Assembly: GCF_032337115.1 (NCBI RefSeq)
Contig: NZ_JAVXZY010000004.1
Span: 1 to 64,000, forward strand
Direction of reading: 5' to 3'
DNA: 64,000 nucleotides
Origin: Roseateles_C aquae
GTDB taxonomy: Bacteria > Pseudomonadota > Gammaproteobacteria > Burkholderiales > Burkholderiaceae_C
The notes beneath the pieces are model-generated. The model was not told the origin of the DNA. It made no database searches and saw nothing but the letters and a program-made list of their open reading frames with translations. The position numbers and the translations under genes were made by a program. Positions 35,682-44,615 of this stretch are shown piece by piece. Each line of letters opens with the position of its first letter. Within the stretch, counting starts at the first letter, position 1.

Positions 35682-36716
35682 CTACACCACCGCTCCGGCG
35701 TTCGGATCGTCCGGATCTTCCTTGTTCAAGGGAACCTTGACCAGGTCTTCGCGCTTCACACCCAGCCACATGGCGATCGCCGCGGCCACGAAGACCGAGG
35801 AGTAGATACCGAACAAAATGCCGATGGTCAGCGCCACGGCAAAGTAGTGCAGCGTCTGGCCGCCAAAGATCAGCATCGACAGCACCATCAGCTGCGTGCA
35901 GCCGTGGGTGATGATGGTGCGGCTCATCGTCGACGTGATCGCGTGGTCGATCACCTCGTGGGTGTTCAGCTTGCGGTACTTGCGGAAGGCCTCGCGCACC
36001 CGGTCGAAGATCACCACTGATTCGTTCACCGAGTAGCCCAGCACGGCCAGCACGGCGGCCAGCACCGACAGCGAGAACTCCCACTGGAAGTAGGCGAAGA
36101 AGCCCAGGATGATGACGACGTCGTGCAGGTTGGCGATGATGCCGGCGACGGCAAACTTCCACTCGAAACGGAAGGCCAGGTAGACCATGATGCCGATCAC
36201 CGTCACCAGCAGGGCCTTGGCCGCATCTTCGGCCAGCTCGGCACCGACCGAGGGGCCGACCACTTCGCTGCGCGACAGCGTCACCGGATTGGCACCGGCC
36301 GCAGTGGCGCAGACCTGCTTGCTGATCGCCTCGCCCTTCTCGCTGATCTGCTGCACCCGGGTCACCGTGCCGCTTTCGGCGCTGCACAGCTCGGTGAAGA
36401 CGCGGTCAACGACCTCGGTCTGCTTCAGCGTCTTGTGCACCGGCAGGCGGATCATCACATCGCGCGAGCTGCCGAACTTGCTGACCTGGATCTCGCCAAA
36501 GCCCATCTTCTCGACGGTCTCGCGGGTCTTGACCAGGTCAGCGGCCTGCGCATAGGCAACTTCAACGACGGTGCCGCCGGTGAACTCGATCGAGTAATGC
36601 AGGCCCTTGGTGAACAGAAAGAACACCGCGGCGGCGAAGGTCAGGAAGGAGATCGCGTTGAAGATCAACGCGTGCTTCATGAACGGGATGTCCCGTTTGA
36701 TGCGGAAGAGTTCCAT
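35682..36716 (-). CDS. secF: Protein translocase subunit SecF
   Basis: A 344-residue membrane protein with six predicted helices. The family's SIEFTGGTVVEV periplasmic entry and the C-terminal LAVLGYSVNESVVIFDRVRE and TIITHGCTQLMVL blocks are clear. SecDF uses the proton gradient to help pull proteins through SecYEG. It follows secD by 18 bp. Downstream it is 39 bp from the DUF1631 start. Confidence 0.97.
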   Translation of the reverse strand: MELFRIKRDIPFMKHALIFNAISFLTFAAAVFFLFTKGLHYSIEFTGGTVVEVAYAQAADLVKTRETVEKMGFGEIQVSKFGSSRDVMIRLPVHKTLKQTEVVDRVFTELCSAESGTVTRVQQISEKGEAISKQVCATAAGANPVTLSRSEVVGPSVGAELAEDAAKALLVTVIGIMVYLAFRFEWKFAVAGIIANLHDVVIILGFFAYFQWEFSLSVLAAVLAVLGYSVNESVVIFDRVREAFRKYRKLNTHEVIDHAITSTMSRTIITHGCTQLMVLSMLIFGGQTLHYFAVALTIGILFGIYSSVFVAAAIAMWLGVKREDLVKVPLNKEDPDDPNAGAVV

Positions 36717-36734
36717 ATCGTTTTCCTAGCGGCC

Positions 36735-38639
36735 TCAGGCCTTCAGGTCGGAGGCAGGGGCGGCGGTCTCGGCGACGGCGCCAGCTTCAGCGGCAGGCTT
36801 CCAGATCTGCCCGACGGACAGTGCCTTGAGCTTCTTCTGACGGCCGTACCAGAGGTTGACCAGCGCCCGCGAGAACATCACCGACGAGAACATCGAGGTC
36901 AGGATGCCCAGGCAGTGGACGACGGCAAAGCCGCGCACCGGGCCGGAGCCAAAGGCCAACAGCGCCACACCGGCGATCAGCGTGGTGACGTTGGAGTCCA
37001 GAATCGTCGCGAAGGCGCGCTCATAGCCGGCATGGATGGCCGCCTGTGGCGAAGCGCCCGCACGCAGCTCTTCGCGCACCCGCTCGTTGATCAGCACATT
37101 CGAGTCGATGGCCATGCCCAGCACCAGCGCGATGGCGGCCATGCCGGGCAGCGACAGCGTCGCCTGCAGCATCGACAGCACCGCCACCAGCATCAGCAGA
37201 TTGAAGGCCAGCGCCAGCGAGGAGAACACGCCGAACAGCATGTAGTAGACGCACATGAACACCGCGACGGCGGCAAAGCCCCACATCACGCTGTTGATGC
37301 CCTTGTCGATGTTTTCCTTGCCCAGGCTGGGGCCGATGGTGCGTTCCTCGATCACTTCCATCGGCGCAGCCAGCGAGCCGGCGCGCAGCAGCAGCGCGGT
37401 ATCGGCCGCTTCCTGGGCCGACATCGAACCCGAGATCTGGAAGCGATTGCCCAGCTCGCCGCGAATCACCGGCGCCGTCACGACCTCGCCCTTGCCCTTT
37501 TCGAACAAGAGGATGGCCATGCGCTTGCCGACGTTCTCGCGCGAGACGTCCTTCATGATGCGAGCACCCTTGGCATCCACCGTCAGATGCACGGCGGGTT
37601 GTTGGTGATCATCAAAACCGGGCTGCGCGTCGTTCAGGTTGTCACCAGTGATGATGACCTGGCGCTTGACAATCAGCGGCACGCCTCCACGCTCGGTGAA
37701 GCGCTCGGTGCCGAAGGGCACGGCGGCGCTGCCGGCCAGCGCGGCCTGGGCCTCGGCGCTGTCGTCGACCATGCGCAGCTCCAGCGTCGCGGTGCGGCCG
37801 ATGATGTCCTTGGCCTTGGCGGTGTCCTGCACGCCGGGCAGCTGCACGACGACACGATCCTGGCCCTGCTGCTGAATCACCGGCTCGAAGGTGCCGAGCT
37901 CGTTGATACGGTTGTGCAGCGTGGTGATGTTCTGCTTCAGCGCCGCATCCTGCACGGCGATCATCGCCTTGGGCTTGAGCGCGCCGCTGAGCTGCAGGTC
38001 TTCGCCGCTTTGCAGCGGGGTCCATTGCACATCGGGCAGCTGATCGCTCAGCAGGGCGGCGGCCTTGGTCCGGGTCTCGGCATCGCGGAAATTGACGACG
38101 ACGTTGTTGCCATCGCGGCTGATGCCGGCGTGGCGGACGTTCTTGTCGCGCAGCATCGTACGCACATCGCCGGTCAGCGCCTCGGCCTTCTTGGTCAGCG
38201 CCGACTTCATGTCGACCTGCAGCAGGAAGTGAACGCCGCCGCGCAGGTCCAGGCCCAGATACATCGGGAAGGCATGTAGCGACTTCAGCCATTGCGGCGA
38301 GCGCGACACCAGGTTCAGCGCCACCACATAGGACGGATCGGCCGGATCGCTGTTGAGCGCCTTGCTGATCACGTCCTTGGCCTTGATCTGCACATCGGTA
38401 TCGCTGAAGCGGGCGCGCACCGAAGTGCCTTCCAGTTCGACGAAATCGGCGTCCAGATTGGCCGCCTTCAACGCCTGCTGGATGCGCGGTACCAGGGTGT
38501 CGTCGACCTTGACGGTGACCTTGCCGCTGGCGACCTGCACGGCCGGGGCCTCGCCGAAAAAGGTCGGCAAGGTGTAGATCGTCCCGATCAGCAGCGCGAT
38601 GATGAGGATCGCGTACTTCCACAAGGGATAACGGTTCAT
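36735..38639 (-). CDS. secD: Protein translocase subunit SecD
   Basis: A 634-residue SecD with six helices and a large periplasmic P1 region. LGLDLRGGVHFLLQVD and the C-terminal LGMAIDSNVLINERVREELR are characteristic. It works with SecF, following yajC on the same strand (gap 140 bp). The start MNRYPLWKYAILIIALLIG (38639) is standard; upstream in-frame codons are not. Confidence 0.97.
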   Translation of the reverse strand: MNRYPLWKYAILIIALLIGTIYTLPTFFGEAPAVQVASGKVTVKVDDTLVPRIQQALKAANLDADFVELEGTSVRARFSDTDVQIKAKDVISKALNSDPADPSYVVALNLVSRSPQWLKSLHAFPMYLGLDLRGGVHFLLQVDMKSALTKKAEALTGDVRTMLRDKNVRHAGISRDGNNVVVNFRDAETRTKAAALLSDQLPDVQWTPLQSGEDLQLSGALKPKAMIAVQDAALKQNITTLHNRINELGTFEPVIQQQGQDRVVVQLPGVQDTAKAKDIIGRTATLELRMVDDSAEAQAALAGSAAVPFGTERFTERGGVPLIVKRQVIITGDNLNDAQPGFDDHQQPAVHLTVDAKGARIMKDVSRENVGKRMAILLFEKGKGEVVTAPVIRGELGNRFQISGSMSAQEAADTALLLRAGSLAAPMEVIEERTIGPSLGKENIDKGINSVMWGFAAVAVFMCVYYMLFGVFSSLALAFNLLMLVAVLSMLQATLSLPGMAAIALVLGMAIDSNVLINERVREELRAGASPQAAIHAGYERAFATILDSNVTTLIAGVALLAFGSGPVRGFAVVHCLGILTSMFSSVMFSRALVNLWYGRQKKLKALSVGQIWKPAAEAGAVAETAAPASDLKA

Positions 38640-38779
38640 GAGGACATCCTCTGCGGCCGGCGGCAAGGCCGGCTCCTGGACTGAAAAAGCCTGGGCAGGC
38701 ATGCCCGGCGCTTGCGCGCCGGACCAGGCCCGGAAAAGCCGAACGCCGGACGGTGCCGGCGCTCAAGCGGGGTCAGGTC

Positions 38780-39106
38780 TTACTTGATCGTGCCCTTGGG
38801 CAGCACCTGCACGATGGCTGCGCGCTGCACCTGGATCTCGACGCCATGGGCCACTTCCAGATGGGCGAAGCTCTCGCCCAGCTTGCTGACCTTGCCCAGC
38901 ACGCCGCCGTTGGTGACGACCTCATCACCCTTGGCCAGCGCATCAATCATGGCCTTGTGTTCCTTCTGGCGCTTCATCTGCGGACGAATCATCACGAAGT
39001 AGAGCACCACGAACATCAGCACCAGCGGCAGCATGCTCAGCAGGCTGTTTTCGCCACCCGCGGCGGCCGGCGCGGCGGCTTGGGCAAAAGCGTTGGAAAT
39101 AAACAC
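38780..39106 (-). CDS. yajC: Preprotein translocase accessory protein YajC
   Basis: A 108-residue single-span membrane protein: helix LSMLPLVLMFVVLYFVMIRP followed by the conserved cytoplasmic part KRQKEHKAMIDALAKGDEVV and TNGGVLGKVS. The start is GTG at 39106 (MFISNAFAQ), with AAGGGA 7 nt upstream; the long ATG-started extension further upstream is not conserved-looking. It leads the yajC-secD-secF operon. Confidence 0.95.
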   Translation of the reverse strand: MFISNAFAQAAAPAAAGGENSLLSMLPLVLMFVVLYFVMIRPQMKRQKEHKAMIDALAKGDEVVTNGGVLGKVSKLGESFAHLEVAHGVEIQVQRAAIVQVLPKGTIK

Positions 39107-39234
39107 GTCAATATCCCTTTGGAATGGCCCGGCGTCACGCAGGCTTGCGCAACACCCGGGCGGAAGAACCGCGGATTGTAAGCGGGGCCTCTGTTCATAG
39201 ATGCCCGCGCTTGCCCGAACAGCCGGATGTGGGG

Positions 39235-39263
39235 TTGACATCCGGCCCTTCAATGCATATTCT
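39235..39263 (+). promoter_or_regulatory. Near-consensus sigma70 promoter of the hydroxyproline operon
   Basis: TTGACA (39235-39240), a 17-nt spacer, and TATTCT (39258-39263). It is the best plus-strand promoter in the window and lies 35 bp before the deaminase start. A palindrome overlaps its -10. Confidence 0.8.
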
Positions 39264-39271
39264 GCAAATAT
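39257..39271 (+). promoter_or_regulatory. Candidate operator (ATATT-N5-AATAT)
   Basis: A perfect inverted repeat with arms ATATT and AATAT around CTGCA. It covers the promoter -10, a position suited to repression. The FCD-type GntR regulator encoded in the operon (40290-40994) is the obvious candidate ligand-responsive repressor. The pairing is inference. Confidence 0.5.
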
Positions 39272-39298
39272 ATTAACAAACGAACTCCGCGAGATCCC

Positions 39299-40219
39299 AT
39301 GACCGAGACCTCCCTGCCGCGCTGGACCGGCATCTTCCCCGCCGTCACCAGCAAGTTCACATCCAACGAAGACCTGGACATTGCCGCGATGGAGCGGCAC
39401 TTTGAATTCCTGATCAGCCATGGTGTCGATGGCCTGGTGACCTGTGGCTCACTGGGCGAGGCCAGCACGCTGACGCTGGAAGAAAAGCTGGAAGTCGCCA
39501 AGACGGCGCTGCGCGTGGCCAATGGCCGCGTGCCGGTGCTGGCCAATGTGTCCGAGCTGAGCACCCGCGAGGCGCTGCGCTATGTGGACGGCTGCAACAG
39601 GCTGGGCGTGCAGGGCCTGATGCTGATGCCGGCGGTGGTCTATGCCGCCGACACCCGCGAGGCCATGGCCAATGTGCGCACCATCGCCAATGCGGCGCAG
39701 CTGCCGACCATGGTCTACAACAACCCGGTGTCCTACCGTGTCGACCTGAAGCCGGAAGACTTCCAGGAGCTGGCCGACTGCCGCTGGCTGGTCGCCATCA
39801 AGGAGTCGACCGACAACATCCGCCGCGTCACCGATCTGCGCAATGCGCTGGGCACGCGCTACCAGCTCTTCATCGGCGTCGACGATCTCAGCTTCGAAGC
39901 GCTGGCCTTGGGCTGCGACGGCCTGCTGGCCGGCCTGTGCACCGCCTTCCCGGCCGAAACGGTGGCGATCTACAAGCTGATGCAGGCCAAGCGCTACGAC
40001 GAAGCGCTGAAGATCTACCAATGGTTCATGCCGCTGCTGCACCTCGATGTGTCGGCCAAGCTGGTGCAGAACATCAAGCTGGCAGAGACGATGGTCGGCG
40101 TCGGCAACGAATTCGTTCGCCGGCCGCGGATGCCGCTGGTCGGCGCCGAGCGCGAGCGGGTAGCCACCATCATCCAGCGCGGCATCGACAGCCGGCCGGA
40201 CCTGAGCGGCCTGTTCTGA
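39299..40219 (+). CDS. DHDPS-family lyase, likely 1-pyrroline-4-hydroxy-2-carboxylate deaminase
   Basis: A 306-residue enzyme of the dihydrodipicolinate synthase/N-acetylneuraminate lyase superfamily. The Schiff-base lysine is Lys168 in VAIKES and the catalytic tyrosine is Tyr140 in TMVYNNPVSY. GxxGE is in CGSLGEAS. The operon also encodes hydroxyproline epimerase and dehydrogenase, so it is best assigned to deamination of 1-pyrroline-4-hydroxy-2-carboxylate to 2-oxoglutarate semialdehyde. By sequence alone another 2-oxo-acid lyase could not be excluded. Confidence 0.85.
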   Translation: MTETSLPRWTGIFPAVTSKFTSNEDLDIAAMERHFEFLISHGVDGLVTCGSLGEASTLTLEEKLEVAKTALRVANGRVPVLANVSELSTREALRYVDGCNRLGVQGLMLMPAVVYAADTREAMANVRTIANAAQLPTMVYNNPVSYRVDLKPEDFQELADCRWLVAIKESTDNIRRVTDLRNALGTRYQLFIGVDDLSFEALALGCDGLLAGLCTAFPAETVAIYKLMQAKRYDEALKIYQWFMPLLHLDVSAKLVQNIKLAETMVGVGNEFVRRPRMPLVGAERERVATIIQRGIDSRPDLSGLF

Positions 40220-40289
40220 GCAGGATGGCGCAGCGGACCGGGTGAAAGCAGGGATGGGCTCAGGCGCGCACAGCTGCGATGATGTGCAG

Positions 40290-40994
40290 ATGACAGCCAA
40301 GCACCACCTCAAGCTCGCCCCGGCCACCGATGCGCCGAATGCCGAACTGACCGACCCGGCTGACAAGCGCCGCGTGGCAGACATGGCCTATGACGCGATC
40401 GAATCGATGATCGCCACCCTGGTGCTCAAGCCGGGTGCTCCGATCGTTGAAGCCGAACTGATCGAGCGTACCGGCCTGGGCCGAACGCCGACCCGCGAGG
40501 CGCTGATGCGCCTGGTCGCCAACGGCCTGATCGTCCAGCTGCCGCGCCGCGGCCTGCTGGTGTCCGACATCCAGCTGGCCGAGCACCTCGATCTGCTCGA
40601 AGCCCGGCGCACGCTGGAACGCCTGATTGCTCAGACCTCGGCGCGACGCGCCACACCGCCGCAGCGCGAGGCCTTGCAGCATTGCGCCGCCGATATGGCC
40701 GCCGCCGCCAAGCGCGGCGACCTGCCCGGCTATATGCAGGCCGACCAGGCACTCGACCATGTCAACCACCAGGCCTGCCGCAATACTGCGGCGGTGGCCG
40801 CGGTGATTCCGATGGTGATCCAGTGCCGGCGCTTCTGGTATGCCTATCAACACCAGGGCGACATCGCCGAGGGTGCCCGCTGCCATGTGCTGCTGGCCGA
40901 CGCCATCGCGCGCGGCCAGGCTGACGAGGCCGGCGCCGCCAGCGACCGCCTGATGGACTATCTGCGCCAGTTCGCGCAGCAGGTCATCGCCTGA
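40290..40994 (+). CDS. GntR-family (FCD) transcriptional regulator
   Basis: A 234-residue regulator: winged helix at about residues 30-95 (APIVEAELIERTGLGRTPTR and EALMRLVANGLIVQLPRRG) and an FCD ligand domain at 100-225 (LLEARRTLERLIAQTSARRA, and a metal-type DHVNHQACRNT segment). It lies 70 bp after the deaminase and 9 bp before the epimerase, within the operon. It is expected to repress or derepress this operon in response to a substrate or intermediate. The ATG at 40290 is preferred to a start at 40242. Confidence 0.9.
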   Translation: MTAKHHLKLAPATDAPNAELTDPADKRRVADMAYDAIESMIATLVLKPGAPIVEAELIERTGLGRTPTREALMRLVANGLIVQLPRRGLLVSDIQLAEHLDLLEARRTLERLIAQTSARRATPPQREALQHCAADMAAAAKRGDLPGYMQADQALDHVNHQACRNTAAVAAVIPMVIQCRRFWYAYQHQGDIAEGARCHVLLADAIARGQADEAGAASDRLMDYLRQFAQQVIA

Positions 40995-41003
40995 ACCCTT
41001 TTC

Positions 41004-41951
41004 ATGACCACGCCGACACGCATCATCGATTCCCACACCGGCGGCGAGCCGACCCGCATCATCGTCAGAGGCGGCCCCGCGCTCGGCGACGGCTCCATGG
41101 CCGAGCGCCTGCAGCGGCTGCGCAGCGAGCACGACCACTGGCGCAGCGCCCTGGTCAACGAGCCGCGCGGTTCCGATGTGATGGTCGGCGCCCTGCTCTG
41201 CGAGCCCGAGCGGGCCGGCAGCGCGGCCGGCGTGATCTTCTTCAACAACGTCGGCTATCTGGGCATGTGTGGTCACGGCAGCATCGGCCTGGTGGCCACG
41301 CTGGCCTATCTGGGTCGCATCGGCGTCGGCACGCACCGCATCGAAACACCGGTCGGCGACATCAGCGCGCAGCTGCATGAGGACGGCCGGGTCAGCATCC
41401 ACAATGTGCCGGCGTGGCGCCACCGTGCTCAGGTCGCCGTCACACTGGACGGCCGCACTTACCACGGCGATGTGGCCTGGGGCGGCAACTGGTTCTTCCT
41501 TTGCGCCGACCACGGCCTGACGCTGACGCTGGAACACGCCGAGGCGCTGACCGATTTTTCCTGGCGCCTGCGTCAGGCCCTGGCCGCCCAGGGCATCTGC
41601 GGCGCTGACGGTGGCGAAATCGACCATATCGAACTGACCGGCCCCGCCCTGCAGCCGGGCAACCATGGCCGCAACTTCGTGCTCTGCCCTGGCAAGGCCT
41701 ACGACCGCTCGCCCTGCGGCACCGGCACCAGCGCCAAGGTCGCCTGCCTAGCGGCCGATGGCAAGCTCACGCCGGGCGAGCTCTGGCAGCAGGAAAGCGT
41801 GATCGGCAGCTGCTTCACGGCCAGCTACAGCGCCGGGACTGAGGGTCAGGTCTTGCCCACCATCACCGGCCGGGCCCATATCAATCTGGATGCCCAGCTG
41901 ATTGTTGATGCCGATGACCCCTTCGCCTGGGGCATCACGTCCAAGCGCTGA
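41004..41951 (+). CDS. 4-hydroxyproline epimerase
   Basis: A 315-residue member of the proline racemase superfamily. Both catalytic cysteines are present: Cys89 in GYLGMCGHGSIG and Cys238 in DRSPCGTGTSA. This identifies an epimerase or racemase, not the trans-3-hydroxyproline dehydratase subgroup, in which the first cysteine is replaced. It converts trans-4-hydroxy-L-proline to cis-4-hydroxy-D-proline, the substrate for the dehydrogenase encoded next. Its stop overlaps the next start (TGATG). Confidence 0.92.
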   Translation: MTTPTRIIDSHTGGEPTRIIVRGGPALGDGSMAERLQRLRSEHDHWRSALVNEPRGSDVMVGALLCEPERAGSAAGVIFFNNVGYLGMCGHGSIGLVATLAYLGRIGVGTHRIETPVGDISAQLHEDGRVSIHNVPAWRHRAQVAVTLDGRTYHGDVAWGGNWFFLCADHGLTLTLEHAEALTDFSWRLRQALAAQGICGADGGEIDHIELTGPALQPGNHGRNFVLCPGKAYDRSPCGTGTSAKVACLAADGKLTPGELWQQESVIGSCFTASYSAGTEGQVLPTITGRAHINLDAQLIVDADDPFAWGITSKR

Positions 41952-43087
41952 TGCTGCCGCGCTCCCGACAGGCTGACGTGCTGATCGTCGGCGCCGGCAT
42001 CGTGGGCGCCGCCTGCGCACGCGAGTTCGCCGCACAAGGCCTCACGGTGACGGTGATCGAGCGCGGCGCCATCGGCGGCGGCGCCACCGCTGCGTCGATG
42101 GGCCATCTGCTGGTCGTCGATGCCGAGGGCAGTGCCGACGACACCGAATTCCAGCTCTCGCACCGCTCGATGCAGCTGTGGCAGGACTGGCTGGATCAGC
42201 AGCCCCAGCGCGCCGCCAGCGTCGAGCACCATCGCCTCGGCACACTGTGGTTGGCCGCTGACGAGGAGGAATTGCAGCTGGCCGCCCGCAAGGCTGCCTG
42301 GCTGCAAGGCCGCGGCCTGCAGGGCCGGCTGATTGACGCCGCCGAGCTGCAGCGCCTTGAGCCGCACTTGCGCCCCGGCCTCAGTGGTGCCCTGCATGTG
42401 CCAGCCGATGCCCGCGTCTACCCGCCCAAAGTGGCGGCCCAATGGCTGCAGGAGGCCGGTGCCACCGTGCTGCGCGGCGAGGTGACAGCGATCGAACCCC
42501 ATGGCGGCCTGCGCCTGCGCGATGGGCGGCGGCTCTGGGGCGCAATGACGGTGCTCTGCGGCGGGCTGGACAGCCGCCGATTCGCCCCGCCCGGCGCGCT
42601 GCTGGCCAAGAAAGGCCACCTGGCCATCACCCAGCGCCACGCCGAGCTGGTGCGCCATCAACTGGTCGAGCTCGGCTATATCAAGAAGGCCCATCTGGTC
42701 GATGCCGACACGGTGTCCTTCAACGTTCAGCCCCGCCCCGGCGGGCAGCTGCTGATTGGCTCCTCGCGGCAAATCGGCAAGGAAGACATGGCCGTCGAGC
42801 TGCCGATGCTGGGCGAGATGCTGCGCTGCGCGACCGGCTATCTGCCGGTGCTGGAGCAGCTGAGCCTGTTGCGTTGCTGGACCGGCCTGCGCCCGGCCAG
42901 CGCCGATGGCCAGCCCTTGATTGGTGCCCATCCAGCGCTGCGCCACTGCTGGCTGGCCTGCGGGCACGAAGGCCTGGGAATCACCACCTCGCTGGCCAGT
43001 GCCGAGCTGCTGGCCGATCTGGCGCTGGGCCGCGAAGTGCGGCTCGATGCCGCGCCCTATTCACCCGCGCGATTTCAATCCCCATGA
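41951..43087 (+). CDS. D-hydroxyproline dehydrogenase, FAD-dependent DAO-type subunit
   Basis: A 378-residue FAD oxidoreductase of the D-amino acid oxidase family: dinucleotide motif VLIVGAGIVGAACAREFA, and GGGATAASMGHLLVVD. C-terminal TGLRPASADGQPLIG and HEGLGITTSLASAELLADL are typical. In the known three-subunit enzyme this is the substrate-oxidising subunit. It overlaps both neighbours by 1-4 bp, so the three subunits are translated in step. Confidence 0.9.
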   Translation: MLPRSRQADVLIVGAGIVGAACAREFAAQGLTVTVIERGAIGGGATAASMGHLLVVDAEGSADDTEFQLSHRSMQLWQDWLDQQPQRAASVEHHRLGTLWLAADEEELQLAARKAAWLQGRGLQGRLIDAAELQRLEPHLRPGLSGALHVPADARVYPPKVAAQWLQEAGATVLRGEVTAIEPHGGLRLRDGRRLWGAMTVLCGGLDSRRFAPPGALLAKKGHLAITQRHAELVRHQLVELGYIKKAHLVDADTVSFNVQPRPGGQLLIGSSRQIGKEDMAVELPMLGEMLRCATGYLPVLEQLSLLRCWTGLRPASADGQPLIGAHPALRHCWLACGHEGLGITTSLASAELLADLALGREVRLDAAPYSPARFQSP

Positions 43088-43341
43088 AGCTGGCCGCCCC
43101 GACGATAACGATGGAAATCAACGGCCAGCCCCAGACCGTCGCCGTGGGCTGCAGCGTCGCTGCGGCGCTGGCCCAGGCCGGCTTCTTGGCCACGCGCCGC
43201 TCAAGCAGCGGCACGCCGCGAGCCGCCTTCTGCGGCATGGGCCAATGCCAGGAATGCCGGGTGTGCATCGATGGGCTGCCGGACCGACTGGCCTGCATGA
43301 CGCCGGTGGCTGAAGGCATGCGCGTGGAGTGCCAGCCATGA
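43084..43341 (+). CDS. D-hydroxyproline dehydrogenase, small [2Fe-2S] subunit
   Basis: An 85-residue plant-type ferredoxin-like protein with Cys50, Cys55, Cys58 and Cys71 as ligands (FCGMGQCQECRVC and LACMTPV). It relays electrons between the two FAD subunits. Its start overlaps the previous stop by 4 bp (ATGA) and its stop overlaps the next start by 4 bp. Confidence 0.9.
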   Translation: MKLAAPTITMEINGQPQTVAVGCSVAAALAQAGFLATRRSSSGTPRAAFCGMGQCQECRVCIDGLPDRLACMTPVAEGMRVECQP

Positions 43342-44615
43342 GCGCAGCGCTGCAGGCGCAGGCTCTGGTCGTCGGCGCCGGCCCGGCCGGCATCGCCGCG
43401 GTGCAGCGGTTGATCGCTGCCGGCCGTCGCACGATCTGGATCGACAACCAGGCCCGCCCCGGCGGCCAGATCTGGCGCGGCGGGCCGGAGCGTAAGGCGA
43501 GCGCCCAGGCACAAGCCTGGGCCGCCTCAGCCGCGCGCTGGCAGGACAGCCCCTTGCTGACCCGGCTGCACAGCCACGCGGTACTGGCAGCCGAAAGCCC
43601 CACCGCCTTGCTGTTGGAAGACATGCGCAGCGGCCAGCCCTGTCGCGTGGCTGGCGAGCAGCTCTTGTTGGCCTGCGGCGCACGCGAACGCCTGTTGCCC
43701 TTTCCGGGCTGGACCCTGCCTGGCGTCACCGGCGCCGGCGGGCTGCAGGCCTTGGTAAAGGGTGGCTGGCCAGTGGCCGGCCGAAGGGTCGTGCTGGCCG
43801 GCAGCGGCCCGCTGCTGCTGGCCTCGGCCGACACGCTGCGCGCCGCAGGTGCCGAAGTCGTGCTGATCGCCGAACAAGCCAACAAATCCAGCCTGGCACG
43901 CTTTGCCACGGCGCTGCCGGCCGGCAAGCTGGCGCAAGCCGCCAGCCTGCGCTGGCGACTGCGCCAGAGTCGCTATCAGGCGGGCCTGTGGCCGGTGCGC
44001 GCGCTGGGCGAACAGCGCCTGGAGGCGGTGGTGCTCAGCGATGGGCACAGCGAATCAACGATCACTTGCGACGCGCTGGGTGTCGGCTTCGGCCTGCTGC
44101 CCAATACCGAGCTGGCCGAGCTGCTGGGTTGCCGTATCGAAGCCGGCGCGATTGCCGTCGATGCCCAGCAGCGCACCTCGCTGCCCGGCGTTTTTGCCGC
44201 TGGTGAATGCTGCGGCATTGGCGGTGTCGACAAGGCCCTGCTCGAAGGCGAGCTGGCGGCCCGCGCGATGCTCGGCCAGCCACTGGACGATTTGCGGGCT
44301 CAGCAACGTCGCCAGCAGCGCTTTGCCCGCGCGCTGGCGCAGCACTTTGCCTTGCGGCCCGAGCTGCTGAAGCTGGCCGAGGCCAAGACCCTGGTCTGCC
44401 GCTGTGAGGATGTGAGCCTGGGCGAGCTCAAGGCCTGGCCCGATTGGCGCGAGGCCAAGCTGCAGACCCGCTGCGGCATGGGCGCCTGCCAGGGCCGCAT
44501 TTGTGGGCCGATCACCGAGCAGCTGCTGGTCTGGCCCAGTCGTGGCCTGCGCGAGCCGCTGCAGCCCGCGCCGCTGCGCTGCCTGCTCGGCAGTACTGAG
44601 CAAGGCTCAGCGTAG
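43338..44615 (+). CDS. D-hydroxyproline dehydrogenase, FAD/NAD(P)-type subunit with BFD-like cluster
   Basis: A 425-residue oxidoreductase: first dinucleotide fold ALVVGAGPAGIAAVQ, second GSGPLLLASADTLRAAG, and the FAD-binding VFAAGECCGIGGVDKAL. The C-terminal region carries a BFD-type [2Fe-2S] pattern, Cys354-x-Cys356 then Cys379, Cys384 and Cys389 (CRCEDVSLGEL, CGMGACQGRIC). It is the electron-accepting subunit. The last 9 bp overlap the convergent DHH gene. Confidence 0.9.
   Translation: MSAALQAQALVVGAGPAGIAAVQRLIAAGRRTIWIDNQARPGGQIWRGGPERKASAQAQAWAASAARWQDSPLLTRLHSHAVLAAESPTALLLEDMRSGQPCRVAGEQLLLACGARERLLPFPGWTLPGVTGAGGLQALVKGGWPVAGRRVVLAGSGPLLLASADTLRAAGAEVVLIAEQANKSSLARFATALPAGKLAQAASLRWRLRQSRYQAGLWPVRALGEQRLEAVVLSDGHSESTITCDALGVGFGLLPNTELAELLGCRIEAGAIAVDAQQRTSLPGVFAAGECCGIGGVDKALLEGELAARAMLGQPLDDLRAQQRRQQRFARALAQHFALRPELLKLAEAKTLVCRCEDVSLGELKAWPDWREAKLQTRCGMGACQGRICGPITEQLLVWPSRGLREPLQPAPLRCLLGSTEQGSA

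Noticed and set aside
36123..38279. 718-residue frame opposite secD/secF
   Set aside because: Antisense shadow of conserved genes; composition His/Gln/Arg-rich.
41004..41951. Trans-3-hydroxy-L-proline dehydratase
   Set aside because: Both catalytic cysteines are present (Cys89, Cys238), whereas the dehydratases lack the first one. The neighbours fit the 4-hydroxyproline pathway.
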